Counted from the stretch's first letter, positions 34,224 to 43,613 are shown. The stretch: 43,613 nucleotides of DNA from Rahnella perminowiae (GCF_019049755.1 NZ_JAFMOS010000636.1:1-43613), one strand, 5' to 3'. Translations and numbers: made by a program. The notes: generated from the letters alone by a model not told the origin.

Positions 34224-34859
34224 ATGGGCGTAAGAGCACAACAAAAAGAGCGCACGCGTCGTTCACTGATTGAGGCGGCTTTCAGCCAGCTCAGTGCCGA
34301 GCGCAGCTTTGCGAGTCTGAGTCTGCGTGAGGTTTCCCGCGAGGCAGGCATCGCGCCAACCTCCTTTTACCGGCATTTTCGCGATATGGATGAACTGGGC
34401 CTGACAATGGTTGATGAAAGCGGGCTGATGCTGCGTCAGCTGATGCGCCAGGCACGCCAGCGCATTGCGAAAGGTGGCAGCGTGATCCGCACCTCAGTCT
34501 CCACATTTATGGAATTCATCGGTAACAATCCCAACGCATTTCGTCTGTTGTTGCGTGAACGCTCCGGTACGTCATCGGCGTTTCGTGCCGCCGTCGCCCG
34601 CGAAATTCAGCATTTTATTGCGGAACTTGCCGATTATCTGCAACTCGAAAACCATATGCCGCGCAGTTTTACCGAAGCGCAGGCTGAGGCGATGGTTATC
34701 ATCGTTTTTAACGCCGGTGCGGAAGCGCTGGATGTGGATATTGCACAGCGCCGCCAGCTGGAAGAGCGGCTGGTATTGCAGCTGCGGATGATTTCCAAAG
34801 GCGCATATTACTGGTATCGCCGTCAGCAGGAACGGACGGCCGTGACTCCCCCTCAATAA
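34224..34859 (+). CDS. fabR: HTH-type transcriptional repressor FabR
   Basis: TetR-family repressor of unsaturated fatty-acid genes fabA and fabB in E. coli, responding to the saturated/unsaturated acyl-CoA or acyl-ACP balance. The helix-turn-helix is in [20 protein letters not shown]; the rest nearly equals E. coli through YYWYRRQQE. Start is uncertain: ATG at 34224 gives [13 protein letters not shown], the E. coli N-terminus, and 211 residues; another ATG three codons earlier (34215) is possible, and neither has an ideally spaced ribosome-binding site. It is followed 20 bases later by yijD, as in E. coli, suggesting an operon. Confidence 0.95.
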   Translation: MGVRAQQKERTRRSLIEAAFSQLSAERSFASLSLREVSREAGIAPTSFYRHFRDMDELGLTMVDESGLMLRQLMRQARQRIAKGGSVIRTSVSTFMEFIGNNPNAFRLLLRERSGTSSAFRAAVAREIQHFIAELADYLQLENHMPRSFTEAQAEAMVIIVFNAGAEALDVDIAQRRQLEERLVLQLRMISKGAYYWYRRQQERTAVTPPQ

Positions 34860-34879
34860 TATGACCAGAGGTAAAGAAA

Positions 34880-35239
34880 ATGACCGAACAACCGAACCAG
34901 GATAATGGCACTCTGGTTTTGGCTTTGATTGCCGGGCTGTCGATTAATGGCACTTTCGATGCGTTATTCAGTTCTGTCGTAACGTTTTCGATCTTCCCGA
35001 TCATTTCTCTGGTGTTAGCGGTGTATTGCCTGCACGTTCGTTACCACCGCAGTGAAATGCCGAAAGGGTTACCGGTTTTAGCCGCGGCTTGCTTTCTGCT
35101 GGGGCTGTTGCTGTACAGCACCATTGTGCGCGCGGAATACCCTGAACTGGGCTCGAACTTCGTGCCGTCGGTGATTTGTGTGGCGCTGATCTTCTGGATA
35201 GGTCTGAAGCTTAAAAAACGTAAGTCTTCCTCGCAGTAG
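34880..35239 (+). CDS. yijD: DUF1422 inner-membrane protein YijD
   Basis: Small membrane protein of unknown function, the same length as its E. coli counterpart (119 residues). It has about four hydrophobic helices (roughly 12-30, 32-50, 63-80, 91-108), and ends in a basic tail [15 protein letters not shown] precedes the ATG. It is probably co-transcribed with fabR, and a terminator follows. In E. coli trmA is the next gene; here two extra genes intervene. Confidence 0.94.
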   Translation: MTEQPNQDNGTLVLALIAGLSINGTFDALFSSVVTFSIFPIISLVLAVYCLHVRYHRSEMPKGLPVLAAACFLLGLLLYSTIVRAEYPELGSNFVPSVICVALIFWIGLKLKKRKSSSQ

Positions 35240-35260
35240 TCCCTTTCTGATAACCCAACG

Positions 35261-35287
35261 AGGCAATCTGCGGATTGCCTTTTATTA
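35261..35287 (+). terminator. Terminator of fabR-yijD
   Basis: AGGCAATC pairs with GATTGCCT around a TGCG loop, followed by TTTATTATTT. It lies 22 bases after the yijD stop and isolates the next two genes. Confidence 0.88.
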
Positions 35288-35299
35288 TTTCCCGCCAGT

Positions 35300-35320
35300 T
35301 AATGAACTGTCATTTCATTA
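35300..35320. promoter_or_regulatory. Palindromic operator candidate upstream of rhiT-like gene
   Basis: TAATGAA-N7-TTCATTA, a perfect 7-bp inverted repeat. The GAA...TTTC arrangement recalls the KdgR operator of pectin-degrading enterobacteria but the centre is not a good match. Regulation is an inference from motif and neighbour. Confidence 0.4.
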
Positions 35321-35370
35321 ATATCAAACCGATGTTCAATATTTAGAGATTGATCGCCCACTTCTTCATT

Positions 35371-35403
35371 TTTTTGCCATAAAGTTCGTTTGAGTGGCAA
35401 AAA
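35371..35403. promoter_or_regulatory. 9-bp inverted repeat upstream of rhiT-like gene
   Basis: TTTTTGCCA and TGGCAAAAA are perfect arms 15 bases apart, directly followed by AAAACC-AAAA-GGTTTT. Such spaced arms could bind a dimeric activator. In Dickeya the rhi genes are activated by RhaS, but I cannot show this site is a RhaS site. Confidence 0.4.
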
Positions 35404-35513
35404 CCAAAAGGTTTTCATTCCTGCTCCCCGTTAATTTGAATCATGGCCGGACGAAATATTTTCGTTCGCATTCCGCCTACGCCTATAGGTGATTTAACAG
35501 AGGCAACACGGCA

Positions 35514-37100
35514 ATGAAAACACGTAAAATCGGATTCTTTAATTACATCGCCTATGGGTCAGGCGATTTTCTGGGGGCGGGGACGACAGCCCTGACCGCA
35601 GCGTGGCTGCTCTATTTTTACACCACGTTCTGCGGGCTCTCGCCCATCGAAGCGACATTTATTTTTGCCACCGCACGCGTCGCTGATGCCGTACTGAGTC
35701 CGCTGATGGGGTATCTCACCGATAACTTCGGCAATACCTGGCTCGGTAAGCGATTCGGTCGCCGCAAATTCTTCATCCTGTTAGGCATTCCCTGCGTGTT
35801 CAGCTACAGCTTTATGTGGGTGGGCGATATGGGATATGCCTATTATCTGCTGACCTATCTGCTGTTTGATATTGTTTACACGATGATTCTGGTGCCGTAT
35901 GAAACATTGGTGCCGGAAATGACCGATGATTTCAAACAGAAAACTAAATTCTCCGGCGCCCGTATTGCTTTGGCACAGTTGTCAGCGATTCTGGCGGCCT
36001 TCCTGCCGGGTATTCTGTTGCAGCATTTTGGTAAAGATAACGCCATCTCCTTCTTCTATTCGAGCCTGGTCTTTGCCGTAATCTGCGCATTCGTTCTGAC
36101 GCTGGTGTATTTCTTTACCTGGGAAAGACCGGAAGAGCTCAAATCTGAAGCCACGAAGAAAATTGAGCGCGAACGTCAGCAACTGACCCTGGCGCAAAGC
36201 CTGAAACGCCTGAAAGTCGAATTATCCTCGACGCTGCGCATCAAAATTTTCCGTCAGCATCTGGGGTTATATCTGGGCGGGTATATCGCGCAGGACGTGT
36301 TTAACGCCGTGTTCACCTATTACGTGGTGTTCGTGCTGATGCAAAGTGCTGCCACGGCCTCCAACCTTATGGGCATGATGGCCATCCTGCAATTTGTGGC
36401 GGTGATCGGCATGATCCCACTGTGTATCCGCTTTGGCCCTGCGCCTTCTTATCGTCTGGCTGTTTCTCTGTTCGGGCTGGCCGCTATCTCTTACGGCTTA
36501 CTCTATTACGCAGGCATGAATGACTCGATGTCATTATTGTTGTTAATTTCCGCGCTGGCCGGTCTGGGCCGTGGGGGGATCAACTACGTGCCGTGGAACA
36601 TTTACACCTATATCGCTGACGTTGATGAAACTATCACCGGCCAGCGCCGCGAAGGGATTTTCGCCGGCGTGATGACACTGACCCGTAAGGCGTCACAGGC
36701 CGGTGCGGTGATGCTGGTGGGTATTATCTTACAACTGGCCGGGTTTGTTTCCGGACAAAGCCAGCAGGTTCCGGCAGTCGGTCATACTATCCTTGGCGTG
36801 TTGGTGGTGGGTTCCCTGCTGATGCTCAGTATCGGTTTCACCATCTCTCTGTTCTTCCGTCTTAACCAGAAAACACACGGCGTGCTGACCCGCGAAACGC
36901 AGAAAATGCGTGATGCTAACCGTATCGTGCCGGAGCAAATTACGCCGGAAGACCGCGCTACGGTCGAAATGCTGACGGGGATGAAATATGAATCGCTGTG
37001 GGGTAATAACAACATCGGTTATCTGCATCGCAATAACCCGCCCCCTGAAAAGCTTACCCGTGAAAATACTGCCGAAATGCCGGTCCAGGGACGTTTATAA
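35514..37100 (+). CDS. rhiT: GPH-family sugar transporter, rhamnogalacturonide importer-like
   Basis: Predicted inner-membrane cation-coupled symporter of the glycoside-pentoside-hexuronide family (MFS). The 528-residue protein has about twelve hydrophobic segments. GPH-like features are ADAVLSPLMGYLTDNFG after helix 2, KRFGRRKFFIL in the following loop, and VPYETLVPEMTDD; a long charged loop lies mid-protein (about 205-240) and a hydrophilic tail of about 70 residues ends it. Four bases or so after its stop lies the frame of a GH105 hydrolase, the rhiT-rhiN arrangement known from Dickeya, so an unsaturated rhamnogalacturonan disaccharide is the likely substrate. The specificity rests on this context, and other oligogalacturonides are possible. 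Confidence 0.8.
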   Translation: MKTRKIGFFNYIAYGSGDFLGAGTTALTAAWLLYFYTTFCGLSPIEATFIFATARVADAVLSPLMGYLTDNFGNTWLGKRFGRRKFFILLGIPCVFSYSFMWVGDMGYAYYLLTYLLFDIVYTMILVPYETLVPEMTDDFKQKTKFSGARIALAQLSAILAAFLPGILLQHFGKDNAISFFYSSLVFAVICAFVLTLVYFFTWERPEELKSEATKKIERERQQLTLAQSLKRLKVELSSTLRIKIFRQHLGLYLGGYIAQDVFNAVFTYYVVFVLMQSAATASNLMGMMAILQFVAVIGMIPLCIRFGPAPSYRLAVSLFGLAAISYGLLYYAGMNDSMSLLLLISALAGLGRGGINYVPWNIYTYIADVDETITGQRREGIFAGVMTLTRKASQAGAVMLVGIILQLAGFVSGQSQQVPAVGHTILGVLVVGSLLMLSIGFTISLFFRLNQKTHGVLTRETQKMRDANRIVPEQITPEDRATVEMLTGMKYESLWGNNNIGYLHRNNPPPEKLTRENTAEMPVQGRL

Positions 37101-37124
37101 ATTTTGAGTTCACAGGAGAACACC

Positions 37125-38264
37125 ATGAAAGTTTTTGAAGTTAAACACAGTGCTTTGCTGCGACAGCCGGAACATTTCATTTCCCGCGGGGAACTGAAAT
37201 CGCTGATCCACAACGTGACCAACAATCTGGTGAATATCGAAGATAAAACCGGTGAGTTCCTGCTGCGGTTGGACGATGGCCGCGTGATTGATACCAAAGG
37301 CTGGGCGGGCTGGGAATGGACGCACGGCATCGGGCTTTATGGAATTTATCAGTATTATCAACAGACCGGCGACGAAAAAATGCGTGCGGTGATAGATGAC
37401 TGGTTTACTGCGCGTCTGGCGGAAGGTACACCGACCAAGAACGTTAATACCATGAGCCCGTTCCTGACGCTGGCGTATCGCTACGAGGAAACCGGTAATG
37501 CGGCATGGCGTCCTTATCTGGAGCGCTGGGCTGAATGGGTAATGTACGAAATGCCGCGCACAGACAAAGGTGCGATGCAGCACATTGTTTATAATAACGA
37601 AAATCATCAGCAAATGTGGGACGACACGCTGATGATGAGCGTGCTGCCGCTGGCGAAAATCGGTACATTGCTGGGTCGCCCGGAGTTTGTCGAAGAAGCG
37701 ACGTATCAGTTCCTGATGCACGTGCAATATCTCATGGATCGCGAGACTGGTCTGTGGTTCCACGGCTGGACATTTGACGGCCATCATAACTTTGCTCAGG
37801 CCCGCTGGGCGCGCGGTAACAGCTGGCTGACGATTGCTATCCCGGAATTTCTTGAACTGGTGGATTTGCCGGAAAACAACGCCACCCGCCGCTATTTATT
37901 GCAGGTGCTGGAAAGTCAGGTCAGTGCGCTGGCAAAATGTCAGGACGATAGCGGTTTGTGGCATACGCTGCTTGATGACCCGCAGTCTTATCTTGAAAGC
38001 TCAGCGACTGCCGGTTTCGCCTACGGCATTCTGAAAGCCGTGCGTAAACGTTATATTGACGCGTCATATGCGCCGGTAGCGGAAAAAGCCATTCAGGGTG
38101 TAATTAAGCACATCAATCCCGCAGGGGAACTGACGCAAACGTCATTCGGTACGGCGATGGGTAACGATCTCGATTTTTACCGTGAAATCGCGCTGACCTC
38201 AATGCCTTACGGGCAGGCGATGGCTATCCTGTGTCTGTCAGAATATATGCGTGTTTATTTATAA
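37125..38264 (+). CDS. rhiN: Unsaturated rhamnogalacturonyl hydrolase (GH105)
   Basis: Predicted cytoplasmic enzyme that hydrates and opens the unsaturated galacturonyl residue of rhamnogalacturonan disaccharides, releasing rhamnose. The 379-residue protein shows the (alpha/alpha)6 GH105 motifs WEWTHGIGLYG (63-73), NENHQQMWDDTLMMSVLPL (catalytic-type Asp at 166-167), WFHGWTFDG and WARGNSWL. The start at the ATG for MKVFEVKHSALL has AGGAG seven bases upstream; the frame extends seven codons to a TTG. No signal peptide is seen, so the substrate must be imported, presumably by the gene before it (24-base gap). The matching polysaccharide lyase (rhiE type) is not in the window. Confidence 0.88.
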   Translation: MKVFEVKHSALLRQPEHFISRGELKSLIHNVTNNLVNIEDKTGEFLLRLDDGRVIDTKGWAGWEWTHGIGLYGIYQYYQQTGDEKMRAVIDDWFTARLAEGTPTKNVNTMSPFLTLAYRYEETGNAAWRPYLERWAEWVMYEMPRTDKGAMQHIVYNNENHQQMWDDTLMMSVLPLAKIGTLLGRPEFVEEATYQFLMHVQYLMDRETGLWFHGWTFDGHHNFAQARWARGNSWLTIAIPEFLELVDLPENNATRRYLLQVLESQVSALAKCQDDSGLWHTLLDDPQSYLESSATAGFAYGILKAVRKRYIDASYAPVAEKAIQGVIKHINPAGELTQTSFGTAMGNDLDFYREIALTSMPYGQAMAILCLSEYMRVYL

Positions 38265-38287
38265 TATTGTGGATAACGGAATGATAT

Positions 38288-38318
38288 AAAAACGGGCACT
38301 CAGAAGGTGCCCGTTTTT
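38288..38318. terminator. Bidirectional terminator between rhiN and trmA
   Basis: AAAAACGGGCAC pairs with GTGCCCGTTTTT over 12 bp around a seven-base loop, with T-run and A-run on opposite sides, between converging genes. Confidence 0.92.
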
Positions 38319-38334
38319 GTTTTTCCATTCGCTG

Positions 38335-39435
38335 TCAGAATTTTTCCAGCAGCACACCCGATTCCATATGGTGGGTGTACGGGAACTGATCAAACAACGC
38401 CAGACGCGTGACGCGGTGCGTTTTGCTCAGGGTTTCCAGATTTGCACACAGTGTTTCCGGATTGCAGGAGATATAAAGAATACGTTCGTAGCCCGCGACC
38501 ATTTTCACGGTTTCGTCATCCAGTCCGCTGCGTGGCGGATCGACAAAAATCGTGTTGCATTCATATCCGCTTAAATCCACCTCCTGCAGACGACGGAATT
38601 CGCGCACCCCATTGAGCGCCTGGGTAAAATCTTCAGCCGCCATGCGGATAATTTGCACATTATCAATCTGGTTAGCTGCAATGTTGAATTGTGCCGCAGC
38701 CACGGAAGGCTTGGCGATTTCTGTTGCCAGCACCCGGCGGAAGTTACGCGCCAGAGCCAGCGAGAAGTTGCCGTTACCGCAGTAAAGCTCAAGCAAATCG
38801 CCGGTCGAGTTTTCCGTGGCCTTCAGCGCCCATTCCAGCATCTGAATATTCATCTCAGCGTTTGGCTGGGTGAAACTGTTTTCCACCTGACGATAAATCA
38901 TATCGCGGCCAGCCACCGGAAGGACCTCGTCGACATAATCCTGGTCGAGCATGATTTTGGTTTTGGCGGCACGGCCAATCAGATGGATATCAAATCCCTC
39001 GGCGCGCAGGTGGTCGCGCAGAGTACTGGCAGCCTGCTGCCATTCGTCATCAAGCTTACGGTGGTAAAGCAGCGAGGCGATGATTTTGCCGCTGCGGGTC
39101 GATAAATAGTCGATCTGAAAAATCTTGCGGCGCAATGCCGGATCCTGCCTGATGGCCGCGATAAGCACTGGCATCAGACGGTTAATCAATTCGCTGGCGA
39201 TCGGGAACTGATCCACACGCACGCGGGCTTTGGTCTGCTGATCGAACATGATGTGGTACAAATCGCCTTCATCATGCCAGACGCGGAACTCGGCGCGCAT
39301 ACGGTAATGGCTGACAGGAGAACGGAAAACGTCAGGCTGCGGCGCATTAAAAGGCGACATCATCGCCGTGAGACGTGCGGTCTTTTCCGCCAGCTGGTCG
39401 TCGTAGTGTTCAATGGGCAGGTTTTCAGGCGTCAT
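38335..39435 (-). CDS. trmA: tRNA (uracil-5)-methyltransferase
   Basis: S-adenosylmethionine-dependent enzyme making 5-methyluridine at position 54 of tRNA (and a site in tmRNA); it also acts as a tRNA-folding chaperone. The 366-residue length equals E. coli. Motifs: [14 protein letters not shown] for the cofactor, [10 protein letters not shown], and the nucleophilic Cys in [10 protein letters not shown] (near residue 324) with the following catalytic Glu region HHMESGVLL. It is divergent from btuB, as in E. coli. A promoter with a C-rich discriminator lies upstream. Confidence 0.98.
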   Translation of the reverse strand: MTPENLPIEHYDDQLAEKTARLTAMMSPFNAPQPDVFRSPVSHYRMRAEFRVWHDEGDLYHIMFDQQTKARVRVDQFPIASELINRLMPVLIAAIRQDPALRRKIFQIDYLSTRSGKIIASLLYHRKLDDEWQQAASTLRDHLRAEGFDIHLIGRAAKTKIMLDQDYVDEVLPVAGRDMIYRQVENSFTQPNAEMNIQMLEWALKATENSTGDLLELYCGNGNFSLALARNFRRVLATEIAKPSVAAAQFNIAANQIDNVQIIRMAAEDFTQALNGVREFRRLQEVDLSGYECNTIFVDPPRSGLDDETVKMVAGYERILYISCNPETLCANLETLSKTHRVTRLALFDQFPYTHHMESGVLLEKF

Positions 39436-39481
39436 CGGTTATCTCGTCTAACAGGAAGTAAATGGGCAAACTTTGCGGGGG

Positions 39482-39509
39482 ATTGTAGGGAAAGTCTCCC
39501 CTATGTCTA
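39482..39509 (-). promoter_or_regulatory. Candidate trmA promoter with GC-rich discriminator
   Basis: On the minus strand TAGACA and TACAAT are 16 bases apart and followed by CCCCCGC. E. coli trmA is known for a stringently controlled, rRNA-like promoter, and a G/C discriminator after the -10 fits that. Confidence 0.5.
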
Positions 39510-39593
39510 CCTTTGTTGTATTTATATCAGGAAAGTTCATCCGACATTACGGATGTCTGGATTTCCAAATGGGTTGATCGTAGGATTGCGTTT

Positions 39594-39833
39594 CGGCCTC
39601 ATTGACTGAGTTAAAAGGGAATCCGGTGTGAATCCGGAACTGGCGCGCAGCGGTATGGGGAAATCACGGCGATAGCATTCTTTATTATGCAGACACTGTT
39701 TCTTTTTTCTCTTTCCCTTTTTATATAAAGGCAAGAGGGAAGAGGAAATGGGAAGTCATCGCCCGGTGCGGATATTTTAATTGATTACGATGTAATTAAT
39801 TAGCCTGCAAATCCTAAGTCCGAAGACCTGCCG
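39594..39833 (+). ncRNA. Cobalamin riboswitch (btuB leader)
   Basis: Adenosylcobalamin-sensing leader RNA controlling btuB. Seen directly: GGGAATCCGGTGTGAATCC followed by GGAACTGGCGCGCAGCGGTA, the conserved P3-P6 core, GCAGACACTG, GGGAAGTCATCGCC, and the 3' CCGAAGACCTGCCG. The terminal CGGC (39594-39597) can pair with GCCG (39830-39833) to form P1. The layout follows the E. coli btuB leader. The expression platform is expected between 39834 and the btuB ATG at 39921, where it would hide the ribosome-binding site. High cobalamin should lower BtuB synthesis. Confidence 0.93.
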
Positions 39834-39920
39834 ATGTTACGTCGCATTAATCATCGTCGTCGCGAAATACCGTCGGTGATCCTCTGCGGCATCCGCCAAT
39901 TAAGTTTGGATGCTCGATTT

Positions 39921-41798
39921 ATGACAATTAAAAAGCATGTGCTGCTGACGGCATTATCCGTCACGGCTTTTTCAGGGTGGGCGCAGGACAACACTTCCAC
40001 AAACAGCAGCGATGACATGGTCGTTACTGCCAACCGTTTTCCACAACCTGTTTCTTCTGTATTAGCGCCGACGGATATCGTCACGCGTGAAGATATTGAC
40101 AGATGGCAGTCCAAATCCGTAGCTGATGTATTGCGTCGTTTACCAGGCGTGGATATTGCTCAGAACGGCGGAATGGGCCAGCAGACTTCATTATTCGTTC
40201 GCGGAACGAATGCCAGTCACACATTAGTGCTGATGGATGGCGTGCGTCTTAACCAGGCGGGTATTTCCGGCGCGGTGGATATCAGTCAGATCCCTATTTC
40301 TCTTGTTCAGCGTATTGAGTTTATTCGTGGCCCACGCTCCGCAGTTTATGGTTCCGATGCCATTGGTGGCGTGGTTAACATCATTACCACGCGCGATAAA
40401 TTAGGCACGACTTTGACAGCCGGTATCGGATCAAATGGCTATCAGACTTATGATGGCTCAACGCAGCAGAAACTCGGTGAGAATACGGTTCTGACGCTGG
40501 CGGGGAACTATACCTATACAAAAGGGACCGATGTGGTGGCGAATCTGCCGGATACTTACGGTGATCCGCGTCAGCCCGATCGTGATGGCTTCATGAGTAA
40601 GACACTCTGGGCAGGTCTTGAGCATCAGTTCAATGATCAGTTCAGCGGTTTTGCCCGCGCATACGGTTTTGATAACCGCACGGCCTATGACGGAACATAC
40701 AGTTACGCAGACCCGGCACACAGTGATGCGTTGCCTGACACGCGCCAGTTATACAGCCGGACTTACGATACCGGGTTGCGCTTCCAGCAAGGGATCTATT
40801 CGACGCAAATCAGCGGAAGCTACAGCAATACTAAAGACTATAATTATGACCCGAAATACGGTCCGTATTCCGCTTCTGCAACGCTGGACGATTCGGATCA
40901 ATACAACCTGCAATGGGGGAATACTTTCCAGGTAGGGCAGGGGACCCTCAGCGCTGGCGCTGACTGGCAGAAACTCAGCACTCAGCCAGGCACCAATTAT
41001 ATTACCGATGGCTACACCCAACGAAACACGGGTGTATACGCGACAGCTCAGCAAAAAGTGAGCGATTTCACTTTTGAAGGCGCAGTGCGTAATGACGATA
41101 ACTCACAGTTTGGTTCACATGGTACCTGGCAAAGTAGTGCTGCCTGGGAGTTTATTGACGGCTATCGTTTGATTGCGTCTTACGGGACAGCCTTTAAAGC
41201 GCCTAATCTGGGGCAGCTATATGGCAGTTTTGGCGGTAATGCCGATCTTAAGCCTGAAGAAAGTAAAGAATGGGAAGGTGGGCTGGAAGGCCTGACCGGG
41301 CCATTAAACTGGCGTTTGTCCGCTTATCGTAATGACATCGATCAGATGATCAGTTACGACAATCAGCAATCCGGTTATTACAATGTCGATAAGGCAACAA
41401 TCAAGGGGGTTGAATGGACCGGATCTTTCGATACTGGCCCGTTGAGGCATCAGGTCACACTGGAATATTTAGATCCCCGCAATGCTGAAACCAACGAGAT
41501 TTTATTACGCCGCGCTAAACAGCAGGCGAAATATCAGCTCGACTGGACAGTCGCTGATTTTGACTGGTCGCTCAATTATCAGTATTTGGGTGAACGATAC
41601 GATAAGAATTACAACACCAGTGAAAATGTACGTCTGGGAGGCGTGAGTCTTTGGGATCTTGCGGTGTCATATCCGGTAACGTCACATCTCACGGTTCGTG
41701 GTAGAATTGCCAACCTCTTTGATAAAGATTACGAGACGGTTTATGGCTACGAAACACCAGGACGTGAGTACAACCTTACTGGAAGCTATACCTTCTGA
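39921..41798 (+). CDS. btuB: Vitamin B12 outer-membrane receptor BtuB
   Basis: TonB-dependent outer-membrane channel for cobalamins, also a colicin and phage receptor in E. coli. The ATG giving [22 protein letters not shown] begins a proper signal peptide, with cleavage after WA or AQ; the frame is open 29 codons further upstream, through the riboswitch expression platform, from an ATG at 39834. The mature protein has a TonB box DDMVVTA, a plug domain with LRRLPGVDI and [16 protein letters not shown] and [19 protein letters not shown], then the beta-barrel, ending in the aromatic YNLTGSYTF. Length 625 against 614 in E. coli. Its last 56 bases overlap murI. Confidence 0.97.
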   Translation: MTIKKHVLLTALSVTAFSGWAQDNTSTNSSDDMVVTANRFPQPVSSVLAPTDIVTREDIDRWQSKSVADVLRRLPGVDIAQNGGMGQQTSLFVRGTNASHTLVLMDGVRLNQAGISGAVDISQIPISLVQRIEFIRGPRSAVYGSDAIGGVVNIITTRDKLGTTLTAGIGSNGYQTYDGSTQQKLGENTVLTLAGNYTYTKGTDVVANLPDTYGDPRQPDRDGFMSKTLWAGLEHQFNDQFSGFARAYGFDNRTAYDGTYSYADPAHSDALPDTRQLYSRTYDTGLRFQQGIYSTQISGSYSNTKDYNYDPKYGPYSASATLDDSDQYNLQWGNTFQVGQGTLSAGADWQKLSTQPGTNYITDGYTQRNTGVYATAQQKVSDFTFEGAVRNDDNSQFGSHGTWQSSAAWEFIDGYRLIASYGTAFKAPNLGQLYGSFGGNADLKPEESKEWEGGLEGLTGPLNWRLSAYRNDIDQMISYDNQQSGYYNVDKATIKGVEWTGSFDTGPLRHQVTLEYLDPRNAETNEILLRRAKQQAKYQLDWTVADFDWSLNYQYLGERYDKNYNTSENVRLGGVSLWDLAVSYPVTSHLTVRGRIANLFDKDYETVYGYETPGREYNLTGSYTF

Positions 41799-42624
41799 TA
41801 CAACCCAAGTGCCTGATCGCCCGACAGTGCTGGTTTTCGATTCCGGCGTCGGCGGGTTATCGGTTTATGATGAGGTCCGGCAAATGTTGCCGGACCTGCA
41901 CTATATATATGCCTTCGATAATGTGGCGTTCCCCTACGGGGAGAAATCCGAAGCGTTTATCGTTGAGCGTGTGGTTGAAATTGTCAGCGCTGTCGCAAAA
42001 CGTCATCCCCTCTCTGTTATTGTCATCGCCTGTAATACCGCGAGTACCGTTTCCCTTCCTGCATTACGCGCTAAATTCAGTTGCCCTGTTGTCGGGGTTG
42101 TCCCCGCCATCAAACCTGCGGCTAAATTAACCCGTAATGGCGTGGTCGGATTGCTGGCGACTCGTGCGACAGTTCAGCGTCCTTATACTCATGACCTGGT
42201 TGCTCGCTTTGCGACGGATTGTCAGATTCTGATGCTGGGTTCTGCGGAACTGGTGGAACTGGCAGAAGCGAAGCTGCATGGCGAAGAGGTTTCGTTAGTC
42301 GCAATAAAGAAAATCCTGCATCCGTGGCTGCGTTTACGTGAACCGCCCGACACGGTGGTGTTAGGTTGCACCCATTTCCCGTTGCTTTCGCAGGAGCTGT
42401 CACAGGTTTTGCCCGATGGCACGCGTATGATCGACTCGGGTTCTGCGATTGCGAGGCGCGCACATTGGCTAATTGAGACTTCTCATGTGCCGGTCCCGGT
42501 AAAAAAAGCCGATGTGGAAATCGAGTGTGTCGCTTATTGCATGGCGATGACTGCAGAAGCGCAAAGTTTGCTGCCTGTTTTACAAGCATATGGCTTCAGA
42601 AGTATCCAGGAATTGCCGCTTTAA
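41743..42624 (+). CDS. murI: Glutamate racemase
   Basis: Makes D-glutamate for peptidoglycan. The ATG for [19 protein letters not shown] corresponds to the E. coli start and gives 293 residues; the frame opens 15 codons earlier without support. Catalytic motifs: [15 protein letters not shown] (Asp33), ACNTAS with Cys97, and [10 protein letters not shown] with Cys near 208. The N-terminal extension before TVLVFD resembles the enterobacterial form activated by UDP-MurNAc-Ala. It overlaps btuB by 56 bases in another frame, as E. coli does, and ends 400 bases before the 16S gene. Confidence 0.97.
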   Translation: MATKHQDVSTTLLEAIPSDTTQVPDRPTVLVFDSGVGGLSVYDEVRQMLPDLHYIYAFDNVAFPYGEKSEAFIVERVVEIVSAVAKRHPLSVIVIACNTASTVSLPALRAKFSCPVVGVVPAIKPAAKLTRNGVVGLLATRATVQRPYTHDLVARFATDCQILMLGSAELVELAEAKLHGEEVSLVAIKKILHPWLRLREPPDTVVLGCTHFPLLSQELSQVLPDGTRMIDSGSAIARRAHWLIETSHVPVPVKKADVEIECVAYCMAMTAEAQSLLPVLQAYGFRSIQELPL

Positions 42625-42676
42625 ACGGCATTTGATGAAAGATTCAGCGGTCAGTAAATTATTTGTATTTTAGGGG

Positions 42677-42704
42677 TTGCGGGCTTCTGAGAACTCCCTA
42701 TAAT
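42677..42704 (+). promoter_or_regulatory. rrn P1 promoter
   Basis: TTGCGG (42677-42682), 16-base spacer, TATAAT (42699-42704), followed directly by the GCGCCTCC discriminator typical of stringent, growth-rate-controlled rRNA P1 promoters. Confidence 0.9.
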
Positions 42705-42786
42705 GCGCCTCCACTGACCGGGAACAACGACTGACAAGTCGCCTGGCCAGGAAGAGAAAAAGAAGAATGTTCGAATGAATAATCTC

Positions 42787-42814
42787 TTGACTCTTCAGCG
42801 GGAAAACGTAATAT
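42787..42814 (+). promoter_or_regulatory. rrn P2 promoter
   Basis: TTGACT (42787-42792), 16-base spacer containing AGCGGGAA, and TAATAT (42809-42814), about 110 bases downstream of P1; arrangement and spacer closely follow E. coli rrn P2. Confidence 0.88.
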
Positions 42815-42855
42815 ACGCCTCCCGCGCCGCATAAGATTCCTTGCGAACCGCGGCA

Positions 42856-42868
42856 TGCTCTTTAACAA
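42856..42868 (+). promoter_or_regulatory. rRNA leader boxA antitermination site
   Basis: TGCTCTTTAACAA is the conserved boxA that recruits NusB-NusE and lets polymerase pass through the rRNA genes without Rho termination. It lies 40 bases after P2. Confidence 0.9.
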
Positions 42869-43026
42869 TTTATCAGACAATCTGTGTGGGCACTCACAAG
42901 ACGATATCAGCCACTTCGGTGGCAAAAAATATCAAGTCTTAGAGTGACCAAGCAGTAATTCATTTAGTGAATTATTACGAAGTAATCTCTGAGCACCGCT
43001 TAACGTGTTTAAGCAAATCGAACTTT

Positions 43027-43613
<587 letters not shown>

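Larger units (their letters stand above)
42625..43026 (+). other. rRNA operon control and leader region
   Basis: 402 bases between murI and 16S rRNA with no protein gene. It holds tandem promoters P1 and P2, the boxA antitermination element, and the precursor leader with the 5' half of the 16S processing stem. Fis sites are expected upstream of P1 within murI's end but were not resolved. Confidence 0.85.

Overview
The window is a chromosomal core segment of a gamma-proteobacterium of the order Enterobacterales. Nearly every protein can be matched by recall to its Escherichia coli counterpart, and the gene order follows the E. coli tpiA-to-rrnB arc. The 5' part of a 16S rRNA gene at the right end looks to me like the Rahnella/Ewingella/Serratia group (Yersiniaceae). 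That genus-level guess is an inference from memory; no search was run.

Layout, left to right. 1-7.1 kb: tpiA, yiiQ, yiiR and fpr, then emrD (which E. coli carries elsewhere), then glpX and glpK. 7.1-12.4 kb: glpF, a long regulatory gap, zapB, rraA, menA and hslUV. 12.5-17.4 kb: ftsN, cytR, priA and rpmE. 17.5-25.7 kb: metJ, metBL, metF and ppc. 26-30.7 kb: argE divergent from argCBH. 30.8-35.2 kb: a peroxiredoxin-glutaredoxin hybrid divergent from oxyR, then sthA, fabR and yijD. 35.5-38.3 kb: a two-gene rhamnogalacturonan cassette (GPH-family transporter plus GH105 hydrolase, rhiTN-like). 38.3-43.6 kb: trmA divergent from a cobalamin-riboswitch-controlled btuB, murI, and the start of an rRNA operon with P1, P2 and boxA.

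Functional groupings. glpF, glpK, glpX and tpiA cover glycerol uptake, phosphorylation and the later triose/gluconeogenic steps. metJ, metB, metL and metF form a repressor-controlled methionine regulon with met boxes in front of metB and metF. argE/argCBH share an ARG-box region; argG is not in the window. OxyR sits next to a thiol peroxidase with its own glutaredoxin domain, and sthA adjusts NADPH/NADH. ZapB and FtsN serve division, HslUV is heat-shock proteolysis, and PriA restarts replication.

I found no phage, insertion sequence, CRISPR, tRNA, toxin-antitoxin or defence genes, and no clearly new multi-gene system. The parts that differ from the E. coli arrangement, and so are most worth a second look, are the rhiTN-like cassette with two palindromes upstream, the peroxiredoxin-glutaredoxin gene facing oxyR across repeated ATAG/CTAT motifs, a strong terminator between glpK and glpX, an in-frame ATG at the end of the btuB riboswitch, and a 9-bp inverted repeat around the rpmE promoter. 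Several starts were moved from the longest reading frame to the codon supported by family length and a Shine-Dalgarno sequence: yiiR, glpX, glpK, hslV (GTG), cytR (TTG), metJ, metF, argH, sthA, fabR, rhiN, btuB and murI.
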